13,286 nucleotides of DNA from Deltaproteobacteria bacterium (GTDB taxonomy: Bacteria; Desulfobacterota; Syntrophia; Syntrophales; UBA5619). Where the stretch lies: the NCBI GenBank assembly GCA_021372695.1, contig JAJFTY010000190.1, forward strand, positions 1 through 13,286, in the 5' to 3' direction. A program made the translations under genes and the position numbers. Positions 7,075 through 13,286 of the stretch are shown here, one piece after another (position 1 is the stretch's first letter; the number at the start of each line of letters is the position of its first letter). The notes beneath the pieces were generated by a model that was given only the letters and a program-made list of their open reading frames with translations, did not search any database and was not told the origin of the DNA.

Positions 7075-7934
7075 GTCTGCCTCCCCTTTTTCCGGCTGAA
7101 GACACGCATGTAGAAGGTCAAAAAGACCACCTGCATCACGCCCATGATCACGGAGATGGCGCAGGCCTGCGACCAGCGAGCGGGGATAAACAGCTGGATC
7201 TGCTTATACACCTCCACGGACAGCGGACGGTAGTTCCCCCCTGCCACGAGGGGGATGCTGAACGCTCCGAAGGCATTCATGAACGTCAGTACGGACCCCG
7301 AAAGGATCCCCGGCATGATCAGCGGCAGCACGACGTGTCGGAAGACAGACCAGGGGTTTGCCCCCGCGACCTGGGCGGCCTCTTCGATGCCGGGGTCAAG
7401 GCCCTCCAGGGTGGAAAGCGTCGTCAACAACGTAAAGGGGAAATAGAGCCAGATATAAAACAGGGTCAGGCCGCTGATGGTGTAATTGACGGCAACGGGC
7501 CCGTGGATGAACGGCAGCACGTCGCGAAGAAACAGATTGAACCAGCCCCGGCTCCCGAAGACCAGCAACAACCCCAAGGCCCCGATCAGGCCGGGGACGA
7601 CCAGCGGAATCAGCGGCACCGCGCGGAAGAAGCGGTGCCCTCTCAGTTTCCGGCGCAGGATGAGCGCCAGAGGGACGCTCAAGAGCACGGAGAACACCGT
7701 CGTGGCGATCGCCAGGAAAAAAGTCAGCCCAATGATCTCGCGCCCGTGGGCGCTCGTCAGGAAACCGACATAGTATTCAAGGGTCCAGCCCGTTGCCTGC
7801 CCTTCGGGGCGAAGGCTCAGGATGATCGTGATGATGAAAGGGTACACGAACAGCCCAAAAAAAGTGGCAAAACCGGGCAAGAGAAGCAACAGGGTCGTCA
7901 ACTTTTCACGGCGTTGTGAAGCAATGAACCTCAT
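7071..7934 (-). CDS. ABC transporter permease, first subunit
   Basis: A 287-residue inner-membrane permease of the importer, resembling the PotB/FbpB-type first subunit. The N-terminus is short and basic (MRFIASQRREK), followed by a leucine-rich membrane segment (about 13-37) and further segments, roughly six in all. The EAA loop reads EAAQVAGANPWSVFRHVVLP, then IMPGI. It overlaps the next permease by 4 bases and follows the binding-protein gene after 83 bases containing a hairpin. Confidence 0.92.
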   Translation of the reverse strand: MRFIASQRREKLTTLLLLLPGFATFFGLFVYPFIITIILSLRPEGQATGWTLEYYVGFLTSAHGREIIGLTFFLAIATTVFSVLLSVPLALILRRKLRGHRFFRAVPLIPLVVPGLIGALGLLLVFGSRGWFNLFLRDVLPFIHGPVAVNYTISGLTLFYIWLYFPFTLLTTLSTLEGLDPGIEEAAQVAGANPWSVFRHVVLPLIMPGILSGSVLTFMNAFGAFSIPLVAGGNYRPLSVEVYKQIQLFIPARWSQACAISVIMGVMQVVFLTFYMRVFSRKKGRQT

Positions 7935-7969
7935 GACCGTCTCCTGTAACGTCGATAAACCAGGTGTGA

Positions 7970-7999
7970 GGAGAGGGAGGACCGTTGCTCTCCCTCTCC
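7970..7999 (-). promoter_or_regulatory. Hairpin between binding-protein and permease genes
   Basis: A perfect 10-base inverted repeat (GGAGAGGGAG and CTCCCTCTCC) with a 10-base loop begins about 18 bases after the binding-protein stop codon. No T-run follows in the direction of transcription. In many binding-protein operons a hairpin at this place stabilises the upstream message or causes partial termination, giving more binding protein than permease; that role is inferred here. Confidence 0.55.
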
Positions 8000-8017
8000 C
8001 CGGCGTGATTCTCGCGC

Positions 8018-9124
8018 CTATTTCGGTATGATTTCAAGCGCGTGCTGCTTGATGTAGGTGATGGCGTCCGCGTTGACCCGCTCCGCCGGAATGACCGCCT
8101 TTTTGGCAACTTCGATCCTGGGGATCTGTTCCCAGACAATGCCGGGCACCTTTTCGTTGATCATGGTGCTGTTGTACTGCCACATCGTGCTGACCAGACG
8201 GCTCTGCTGGTCATCGGAAAGCAGGTAGTTGATGAGCTTGTAGGCAAGGAGCTTGTTGTCCGCGGGGATGTTGGCCGGCACGACAAAGTATGCCTGGCCG
8301 CCGGCATCGATGCCCTCGCTCAGGAACATGGCCTTGGTGGTCGGGGGCATGGTCCCCTGCCGCGCCGACCAGAGCGAGTAGTCCATCGCGTACAGCGTGA
8401 TCCAGGTGTCGCCGGCGTTGAAGTTCTCGAACATGTTGGTCGGTTCGGAGGCCAGCGGCAGTTGGGAATAGGTGTAGAAATCCTTTAGCTTGGCCCAAGC
8501 ATCCTGGAAATCTTTTGCCTGGGGATTGAACTTTTTGGAAAAATCGGTAAAGGCGTTCAGGAAAGCAAACGGCTGCCGCCAACCCGCGCCCGACTTCGCA
8601 TCGGGTCGTATGTAGCCGATGTGGCCTTTGAACTCACCGCGTCGATCGTAGAACTCCTTCCAGGATTTTGGCGGCTTCTTGACGAAATTGGAGTTGTAGA
8701 TCAGGGCGTAGGTGCTGAACCAATACGCGGCCGCCTTGTTCGTCACGTCGACCCCCTCCGTCGATTGGAGAGAGGGGTCGATCTTGGCCATGTTCGGGAT
8801 TTTGTCCTTGGTGAGGGTGTCGAGCGGAATCTGGCTGGTCTTGACGAAGAGAGCGGCCGACTTGGGGAACAATACGGTGATGTCGCCCTGGCCCGGTTTC
8901 CAGGCTTTCATGCGCTCGATAATCTCCGCGTCACTTCCCACGACATACTTGATCTTGACTCCCAAGGCCTCCTCAGCCGCCGGCAGCGCTATCGTCTGGA
9001 ACCACTGCTGGAAATTGGCGCCGGACTGACTGTCCATGAAGATGATTTCTTTGGGCGCCGCGAAAGAGCTTGCTGCAACGAGAACGATAGCGAGAACAAA
9101 GAGAATAGTGAATAGCTTTTTCAT
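8018..9124 (-). CDS. Periplasmic solute-binding protein of ABC importer
   Basis: A 368-residue extracellular solute-binding protein that delivers the substrate to the two permeases. Residues 1-22 form a signal peptide (MKK, a hydrophobic core, then SSFAA before PKE) with no lipobox cysteine, so it should be free in the periplasm. The rest looks like the iron/polyamine-type binding-protein class rather than the RbsB type normally used for inositol and ribose; I cannot name the ligand. The ATG is supported by AAGGGGGG (complement of 9130-9137), 5 bases upstream. It is first in its operon (binding protein, permease, permease, ATPase), divergent from the aminotransferase operon across a shared promoter region. 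Co-regulation with the cyclitol genes is likely but unproven. Confidence 0.9.
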   Translation of the reverse strand: MKKLFTILFVLAIVLVAASSFAAPKEIIFMDSQSGANFQQWFQTIALPAAEEALGVKIKYVVGSDAEIIERMKAWKPGQGDITVLFPKSAALFVKTSQIPLDTLTKDKIPNMAKIDPSLQSTEGVDVTNKAAAYWFSTYALIYNSNFVKKPPKSWKEFYDRRGEFKGHIGYIRPDAKSGAGWRQPFAFLNAFTDFSKKFNPQAKDFQDAWAKLKDFYTYSQLPLASEPTNMFENFNAGDTWITLYAMDYSLWSARQGTMPPTTKAMFLSEGIDAGGQAYFVVPANIPADNKLLAYKLINYLLSDDQQSRLVSTMWQYNSTMINEKVPGIVWEQIPRIEVAKKAVIPAERVNADAITYIKQHALEIIPK

Positions 9125-9264
9125 CTTTACCCCCCTTATGTCATTTAGAAAAACGGAGATCTCATTGACGGTCCGTCCCAGTGGAAAATGGAATTCAGGT
9201 CACCTCCTCTCTTTGGATTGATGGGCTTCCCTGCGTGACACTCGGTTGAATATGAATATGACAC

Positions 9265-9293
9265 TTTTTACCATGGATCTATTTTCCTGTCAA
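9265..9293 (-). promoter_or_regulatory. Candidate promoter of ABC importer operon
   Basis: On the minus strand TTGACA (9293-9288) is followed by 17 bases and TAAAAA (9270-9265), a perfect -35 box and a fair -10 box. It would give a leader of about 130 bases before the binding-protein start codon. Confidence 0.5.
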
Positions 9294-9339
9294 TTAAAAT
9301 GCAATTATCTATGTAAATCATTTTTTGTTACATTAATTA

Positions 9340-9368
9340 TTGACAGCAAATTACATTGTGTATAAAAT
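9340..9368 (+). promoter_or_regulatory. Sigma-70-type promoter of the aminotransferase operon
   Basis: TTGACA (9340-9345), 17 bases, then TAAAAT (9363-9368). It sits about 65 bases before the ATG at 9433 and overlaps the upstream in-frame TTG at 9340, which argues against that codon being the start of the protein. A TTACAT half-site lies in the spacer. Confidence 0.65.
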
Positions 9369-9418
9369 GCATTCAGGCTGTAGAAGATTCTCTTCGGCCT
9401 CACCCAACTTATCCCAGC

Positions 9419-9426
9419 AAGGAGGT
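9419..9426 (+). promoter_or_regulatory. Ribosome binding site deciding the aminotransferase start
   Basis: AAGGAGGT lies 6 bases before ATG 9433, near-perfect in sequence and spacing. It fixes the start there rather than at in-frame TTG 9340, which is part of the promoter. Confidence 0.8.
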
Positions 9427-9432
9427 ATCGTC

Positions 9433-10638
9433 ATGCCAGGTCCGGGTTTCTATCTCTTCGGTGACGAAGAACGTAAAGAAGTGCTCGATGTTCTCGAAAC
9501 GGGGTACCTTTCCCGCTACGGGCAGGAGAGCGATCCACGGTTCAAGCACAAGGTTGTCACCCTGGAGCAGGAGTTCGCGAAAAAAATCGGGGTCAAGCAC
9601 GCTCTTGCGACAAACGGTGGAACAAGCTCCATTATAGCGGCCCTCATTGCGCTCGGCGTGGGCAGGGGCGACGAAGTGCTCGTGCCCGGCTATACCTACG
9701 TTGCCTCCATCTCGGCCGTCATCGCCGTAGGCGGAACGCCGATTCTCGCCGAGGTCGACGAATCGCTGACGATGGACCCTTCCGACATCGAGCACAGGAT
9801 CTCCTCTCGCACCAAGGCAATCATGCCTGTGCACATGCTGGGCAATCCCAGTGACATTGACGGCATCATGGCCGTTGCACGGAAGCACAAGATCCCCATC
9901 CTGGAGGACGCCTGCCAGTCCCTGGGGGCCAGCTACAAAGGAAAGAGGACTGGTGTGTTCGGAGCCATCAACGCCTTCTCCCTGAACATCAACAAGACGA
10001 TCACCACGGGGGATGCGGGCATGGTGACCACCGACGATGACGAGTTGTACGAGCGGGCCTTCGGCTATCACGACCAGGGACACAAGCGGCTTGGCATGGG
10101 CCTGGAGATCAGCGCTCGATCCCGAGTGGTGGGGGTCAACCTGCGCATCAACGAGCTCACCGGCGCCGTGGGCCTGGCGCAGCTGCACAAGCTGGACACC
10201 ATCGTCGCCCTTCTGCGGGAGAAAAAGCGCAAGTTCAAGGAGGCCATCGAGGCAGGCGGGATCCGCAACATGAGCTACCGCCGGATCAACGATCCCGGGG
10301 AGATCGCCACCATACTCACGGTCCTCTTCCCCGACGAGGCGGTGACCCGCAGGGTAGCCGCGGCGCTGGGGGTGAAGATCGTGTCAGACAGCGGCTGGCA
10401 CGTATACAACCACATGGAACAAATTCTTTCCTGGCACGACGAGCAGGGGCGGCGACCGAACAGGAAGAACATGCTGACCAAGACCGACGCGATTCTCTCC
10501 CGTGCCTTGAACCTGAGCGTGGGCGTCGTGGATCCGGGGATCGGAGCGAACTTCGGGATCAACGTCCTCTCCAGCGACCAGGAGATCGCGCGCAAGGCAG
10601 AGGAGTTCGTGAAAAAGGTGAAACCCATCGTCGGATAG
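9433..10638 (+). CDS. DegT/DnrJ/EryC1-family PLP aminotransferase
   Basis: A 401-residue pyridoxal-phosphate sugar aminotransferase. It would move an amino group between an amino acid such as glutamine or glutamate and a keto-sugar or inosose. The internal aldimine lysine is Lys188 (FSLNINKTITTGDAGMV), Asp159 in EDACQS should pair with the PLP nitrogen, and NGGTSS (61-66) and NLRINELTGAVGLAQL (236-251) are family hallmarks. Length is normal for the family. The N-terminus (MPGPGFYLFGDEE) recalls proteins annotated as glutamine:scyllo-inosose aminotransferases, consistent with inosose-forming enzymes nearby, but that specificity is inferred. The start is chosen from AAGGAGGT at 9419. It is first in an operon with the second zinc dehydrogenase (29 bases later) and the LacI regulator. 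It may act as a deaminating catabolic enzyme or in amino-cyclitol synthesis. Confidence 0.85.
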   Translation: MPGPGFYLFGDEERKEVLDVLETGYLSRYGQESDPRFKHKVVTLEQEFAKKIGVKHALATNGGTSSIIAALIALGVGRGDEVLVPGYTYVASISAVIAVGGTPILAEVDESLTMDPSDIEHRISSRTKAIMPVHMLGNPSDIDGIMAVARKHKIPILEDACQSLGASYKGKRTGVFGAINAFSLNINKTITTGDAGMVTTDDDELYERAFGYHDQGHKRLGMGLEISARSRVVGVNLRINELTGAVGLAQLHKLDTIVALLREKKRKFKEAIEAGGIRNMSYRRINDPGEIATILTVLFPDEAVTRRVAAALGVKIVSDSGWHVYNHMEQILSWHDEQGRRPNRKNMLTKTDAILSRALNLSVGVVDPGIGANFGINVLSSDQEIARKAEEFVKKVKPIVG

Positions 10639-10654
10639 GCGCCGCATATGGCGC
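10639..10654 (+). other. Small intercistronic hairpin
   Basis: GCGCC and GGCGC form a 5-base stem with a 6-base loop directly after the aminotransferase stop codon and just before the next ribosome binding site. It may tune expression of the downstream dehydrogenase; weak on its own. Confidence 0.3.
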
Positions 10655-10667
10655 GAAAGGAGGCACA

Positions 10668-11708
10668 ATGCGGGCGGCGGTTTTTGAGGGAAATGGACGA
10701 TTGGTGCTCACTGAGCGGCCCGAGCCGAAGATAGTCAAAGCCACGGACGTCCTGTTGCGGGTGCAAGGCGTGGGGATCTGCGGGACCGACCTGCACATCC
10801 TCCAGGTGCCGCCGGCACACCCGGCGCGACTGGGCATCATCCAGGGCCACGAGTTCACCGGTGAGGTCGTCGAGGTCGGCGCCGGAGTACGCGAGTTCTC
10901 GCCCGGTGACCAAGTGCTCGTGGACCCCCACCCTGGCTGCGGACAATGTTCGTATTGCCGCGATGGCTTTCCCGACCAGTGCTCCACTCTCATCGCCTCC
11001 TCCGGCGAGCCCGGGCATCCCGGCACGATCGGGATCTTTTCCGACGGGGGATTCGCCACACACGCGCTGGTACCCTTTTACGGGTTGTACAAGCTGCGCA
11101 CCCGGGTGCCAACCCACCTGGCCGCCCTTGCCGAGCCCCTGGGTTGTGTGCTACACTCGACAGGTAAGCTTGGAGTCAAACCGGGAGACGCGGTGGTCGT
11201 GCTCGGGGCAGGGCCGATCGGGTGCCTCTTCACGGCGGTGTTGAAGGCGGCAGGGGCATCGCGCCTCATCGTAAGCGAGCCTTCCGCGTTCCGGCGCGAA
11301 CGGGCACTAAAGTGCGGAGCCACCCGGGTCGTGGACCCGACAAAAGAGGATCTTGCCAAGGTGGTGAGAGACGAGACCGGCGACGGCGCCGATTTCGTCG
11401 TCGAAGCCGTGGGCCCTCTTTTGGTGACGGCGATGCAGTTGGCCAGGTTTGGCGGGACGGTGCTCCAGTTCGGCCACGACGAACTGGCCGAGCCGAAGGT
11501 GCCGATAAAGGACATCATCAAGAAGGAGCTCACCATCCGTGGAGGGTTCATCGGCCGGTTCAGCTTTTCACGGGTCGCGCGGATCCTTGAGAGCGGCGAG
11601 CTGCCGCTGGACGTTGTGGTGACTCACCGCATCCCCCTTGCCGATATTCACAAGGGGATCGAGCTTTTGAAGAAGCAGCTCGCGCTCAAGATCATCGTCG
11701 AGCCCTGA
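10668..11708 (+). CDS. Zn-dependent medium-chain alcohol/polyol dehydrogenase
   Basis: A 346-residue zinc dehydrogenase of the sorbitol/threonine/galactitol dehydrogenase-like group. The catalytic zinc site is Cys38 (GICGTD), His61-Glu62 (GHE) and Glu156 (AEPLG). Structural-zinc cysteines are 91, 94, 97 and 105, and the NAD-binding GAGPIG is at 180-185. It should oxidise a secondary alcohol on a polyol, cyclitol or sugar, or reduce the matching ketone. It is clearly different from the IolM-like enzyme at 1-1197: it lacks the long N-terminal extension and the ILYPGLTGFP loop. The start has AAAGGAGG 4 bases before ATG. It lies between the aminotransferase and the LacI regulator in one operon, so its ketone product may be the aminotransferase substrate, or the reverse. 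Substrate is unknown. Confidence 0.88.
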   Translation: MRAAVFEGNGRLVLTERPEPKIVKATDVLLRVQGVGICGTDLHILQVPPAHPARLGIIQGHEFTGEVVEVGAGVREFSPGDQVLVDPHPGCGQCSYCRDGFPDQCSTLIASSGEPGHPGTIGIFSDGGFATHALVPFYGLYKLRTRVPTHLAALAEPLGCVLHSTGKLGVKPGDAVVVLGAGPIGCLFTAVLKAAGASRLIVSEPSAFRRERALKCGATRVVDPTKEDLAKVVRDETGDGADFVVEAVGPLLVTAMQLARFGGTVLQFGHDELAEPKVPIKDIIKKELTIRGGFIGRFSFSRVARILESGELPLDVVVTHRIPLADIHKGIELLKKQLALKIIVEP

Positions 11709-11738
11709 CATGGCCGGGGCCGGCGGAAAGGATGCACA

Positions 11739-12752
11739 ATGGCCGTTACCATGAAGAAGATCGCCGAGGCCCAGGGAGTCAGCATAGCCACCGTGTCGCG
11801 CGTCCTTTCCGGATCCGAGGACAGCGTCTCCGACGAGGTACGCCGCTCGATTGTGGAGACCGCAAAACGTCTGGGATACGAGCCGCGGAAGAAGATTGGC
11901 CGCACGGTGGCGTTCCTCATCGACACGGAGATGTTCAACCTCTCCAGCCTCTTTTATACGAACATCATCTCCGCCGCGGAGAAAGAGGTGGCGGCCCGGA
12001 AATTCTTCTTCCAGTTCAGCGCGATCTCGAGCAGCGAGATCCCGCTCAACCGGCTCAATCTCAAATTCAACGATCTGGCGGGCGTCGTGATCGTCGGAAC
12101 CTACGACCGCGAATTCCTGATCCGCCTGCGCACCCAGCGCATCCCCGTCATTCTCCTGGACTACGCAGTCCCGACGGAGGACATCGATGCCATCCTGGTA
12201 GACAACGTCGATGGAATCATGAAAGCGGGAAAGCATCTTGCCGAGCTCGGCCATACGCGCGTTGCCTACATCTCGGGGACCATCGACGGCCTCTCCGCGC
12301 AGGAACGCCGGCACGGGTTCAACCTTGCGCGAGCCGCTTATGGATTTATCGAGGAGCCCGATCTCGTGGAGGAATGCCCCGAATCGATGTCGGGCGGTTT
12401 CGAGGCGATGCAGCGCATCCTGGGGCGGCGCGATGCAAGGCGACCGACAGCAGTGATCGCCTACAACGACATGGTGGCCATCGGCGCGATGGACGCGATC
12501 AAACAGCAGGGACTCGTCATCCCCGGGGACATGAGCATCGTGGGCTTTGATGACCTCTCCCTCTCCGCGGAAGTGATGCCTCCCCTCACCACCGTGCAGG
12601 TCCCAAAGGAGTTGATGGGCAAGCTCGCAGTGGAGACGCTCTTCCAAGCCATTTCGGGAAAGTCGCATTTCACGCGAAAGATCCTGCTCCCCACGATGCT
12701 CGTCGTTCGCGAATCCACGGCAGCTCCGAATATCAACGGCATTGACAGGTAG
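11739..12752 (+). CDS. LacI-family transcriptional regulator
   Basis: A 337-residue LacI/GalR-type regulator. The N-terminal helix-turn-helix (about residues 4-24: TMKKIAEAQGVSIATVSRVL) and the hinge region up to KRLGYEPRKK bind DNA. The remainder, from GRTVAFLID, is a periplasmic-binding-protein-like sensor domain with the usual HLAELGHTRVAYISG and IVGFDDL segments. It probably represses the locus until a cyclitol or sugar inducer binds. It is the third gene of the aminotransferase operon, so it may control its own synthesis. The ATG at 11739 has AAAGGA upstream; Met5 is an alternative start. Its operators are not known; the repeats near 3946-4002 and 9311-9356 are candidates. Confidence 0.92.
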   Translation: MAVTMKKIAEAQGVSIATVSRVLSGSEDSVSDEVRRSIVETAKRLGYEPRKKIGRTVAFLIDTEMFNLSSLFYTNIISAAEKEVAARKFFFQFSAISSSEIPLNRLNLKFNDLAGVVIVGTYDREFLIRLRTQRIPVILLDYAVPTEDIDAILVDNVDGIMKAGKHLAELGHTRVAYISGTIDGLSAQERRHGFNLARAAYGFIEEPDLVEECPESMSGGFEAMQRILGRRDARRPTAVIAYNDMVAIGAMDAIKQQGLVIPGDMSIVGFDDLSLSAEVMPPLTTVQVPKELMGKLAVETLFQAISGKSHFTRKILLPTMLVVRESTAAPNINGIDR

Positions 12753-12869
12753 TTCGTCCTGAAAATGCAGTTTCCGGGCTGCGTAAACATTGAGTCAGCT
12801 TTTTGAAAACTGAAGAAAGATGTTGAAAAGAGGTTGAATTCGGACGTCAGCTGAATTGGTTTGTCTCTT
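12753..12869. other. Non-coding stretch after the regulator, probable junction
   Basis: About 115 bases with no gene, no convincing terminator and lower GC than the flanks. GTCAGCT occurs twice. The next bases resume in the middle of a dehydrogenase reading frame, so the break point between two DNA segments probably lies near the right end of this stretch. A stop codon in that frame at 12852-12854 closes it upstream. Confidence 0.4.
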
Positions 12870-13055
12870 AAACCCCTCTTCTTCTTCCTGGAACGGTATG
12901 AAGAAGCCTACCTCGCCGCAATGACGGAGTCTATCCAGGGCATCCGGGAAAACAGGGTGCCCGCGGTGGGTGGCTTGGGCGACAGGATCTCCGTGGCAAT
13001 GGGTCACGCGGCGCTGGAATTCCTGAAGAGCGGAAATTTTGTGCAAGTCAAATGA
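12870..13055 (+). pseudogene. C-terminal remnant of a Gfo/Idh/MocA (IolG-like) dehydrogenase
   Basis: About 61 codons ending at TGA 13053-13055. They read KPLFFFLERYEEAYLAAM and continue with ESIQGIRENRVPAVGGLGDRI and a short tail. This is the usual last helix-and-tail region of Gfo/Idh/MocA dehydrogenases such as IolG; compare HFFTERYRASYAEEI in the intact gene at 2113-3114. The Rossmann domain and catalytic residues are absent, and the frame is closed by a stop at 12852. Similarity to the intact copy is only moderate, so it is a remnant of a different paralogue. It lies directly upstream of the terminal IolM start, the order expected of an iolG-iolM operon cut in half. A TTG at 12861 could formally start a 64-residue peptide, but no ribosome site supports it. 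Confidence 0.7.
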
Positions 13056-13131
13056 AGAAATGGCATGGGCGGCTCAATCACATGCCCTTGACGGCTGGAT
13101 GATCCGGCTGGAAATAATAATAATTCGGCAG

Positions 13132-13138
13132 AGGAGGT
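13132..13138 (+). promoter_or_regulatory. Ribosome binding site of the terminal iolM copy
   Basis: AGGAGGT lies 7 bases before the ATG at 13146. Because 13146-13286 equals 1-141, this is also the natural ribosome site of the gene at position 1 if the sequence is circular or tandemly repeated. Confidence 0.8.
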
Positions 13139-13145
13139 AAGTCAG

Positions 13146-13286
13146 ATGGCAGAGAAGATGAGAGGGGTAACCCTGACGGCGGATTGGTGTCCGAAGCCGG
13201 ATTTTGTGTTGGGTCCGAAGGATGTGGATCGTGTGCAGACCTATCTCGGGAGCAAAGTCTGGAAGAATCCGAAAATCGAGATCCGG
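13146..13286 (+). CDS. iolM: Partial iolM copy (first 47 codons), identical to window start
   Basis: The first 47 codons of the scyllo-inosose dehydrogenase-like gene, cut by the window end. Every base equals positions 1-141. It is most simply the overlap of a circular or tandem assembly rather than a second gene. See the entry at 1-1197 for function. Confidence 0.85.
   Translation, partial: MAEKMRGVTLTADWCPKPDFVLGPKDVDRVQTYLGSKVWKNPKIEIR
13146..13286 (+). repeat. 141-bp terminal direct repeat, right copy
   Basis: Right-hand copy of the repeat at 1-141. Joining the two gives a 13,145-bp circle in which the dehydrogenase gene regains its ribosome binding site. Confidence 0.9.

Larger units (their letters stand above)
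9125..9432. promoter_or_regulatory. AT-rich divergent promoter region
   Basis: A 308-base intergenic region without a gene. It holds two divergent sigma-70-like promoters, one for the importer and one for the aminotransferase operon. Half-site ATGTAA/TTACAT occurs three times: 9311-9316 and 9328-9333 as an inverted repeat with an 11-base spacer, and again at 9351-9356 inside the aminotransferase promoter spacer. TGACAC occurs at 9235-9240 and 9259-9264. These are operator candidates. Confidence 0.55.

Noticed and set aside
6271..7113. 280-codon + strand frame opposite the permease gene
   Set aside because: Antisense shadow, rich in Gln, His, Asp and Gly, of a permease with unmistakable membrane segments and EAA loop.
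9340..9432. Upstream TTG start adding 31 residues to the aminotransferase
   Set aside because: The TTG is the -35 box of a good promoter, and AAGGAGGT sits at the right distance from the ATG at 9433.
11568..12668. 366-codon minus-strand frame opposite the dehydrogenase end and the LacI gene
   Set aside because: No recognisable domain, and it overlaps a clear LacI-family gene in full. Long antisense frames are common in GC-rich DNA.
12787..12805. Inverted repeat after lacI as a terminator
   Set aside because: Stem interrupted by a mismatch, A/T only in the inner part, and no T-run follows.
1..13286. Plasmid, phage or integrative element
   Set aside because: The ends overlap, but no replication, partition, conjugation, phage or recombinase gene is present, so a classical mobile element is not supported.

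Overview
The window carries bacterial metabolic DNA. Coding regions are GC-rich and several intergenic promoter regions are AT-rich. Shine-Dalgarno sites are strong, and the tight operons have 4-bp ATGA start/stop overlaps. The solute-binding protein has a cleavable signal peptide with no lipobox cysteine, so it looks periplasmic, which suggests a Gram-negative (diderm) host. I cannot name the taxon. There is no rRNA, tRNA, CRISPR array, transposase, integrase or replication gene.

Layout. (1) 1-1197 (+): a zinc-dependent dehydrogenase closely resembling scyllo-inosose 3-dehydrogenase (IolM type). Its first 141 bases are repeated exactly at 13146-13286, so the window ends overlap and the sequence closes into a 13,145-bp circle, or is one unit of a tandem array. 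(2) 3926-1393 (-): a three-gene operon of an IolI-like TIM-barrel protein, an IolG-like inositol 2-dehydrogenase and a histidine phosphatase. It is driven by a strong promoter with a 14-bp sequence repeated in the promoter spacer and in the leader. (3) 4160-5131 (+): a divergent TIM-barrel protein with the full set of nine endonuclease IV-type metal ligands. (4) 9124-5171 (-): an ABC importer operon (binding protein, two permeases, ATPase). (5) 9433-12752 (+): a DegT-type PLP aminotransferase, a second zinc dehydrogenase and a LacI-family regulator. (6) 12753-13145: no intact gene. It holds a C-terminal remnant of a second Gfo/Idh/MocA dehydrogenase and then the ribosome binding site of the terminal dehydrogenase copy.

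Taken together this looks like a regulated uptake and catabolism island for an inositol-like cyclitol or related sugar: import by the ABC system, oxidation by IolG and the two zinc dehydrogenases, isomerisation or cleavage by the TIM-barrel proteins, and dephosphorylation by the phosphatase. The aminotransferase is the unusual member. It suggests an amino-cyclitol or amino-sugar as substrate or product, but the actual compound cannot be read from sequence. The most notable structural point is the circular or tandem topology with a broken dehydrogenase gene at the probable junction.
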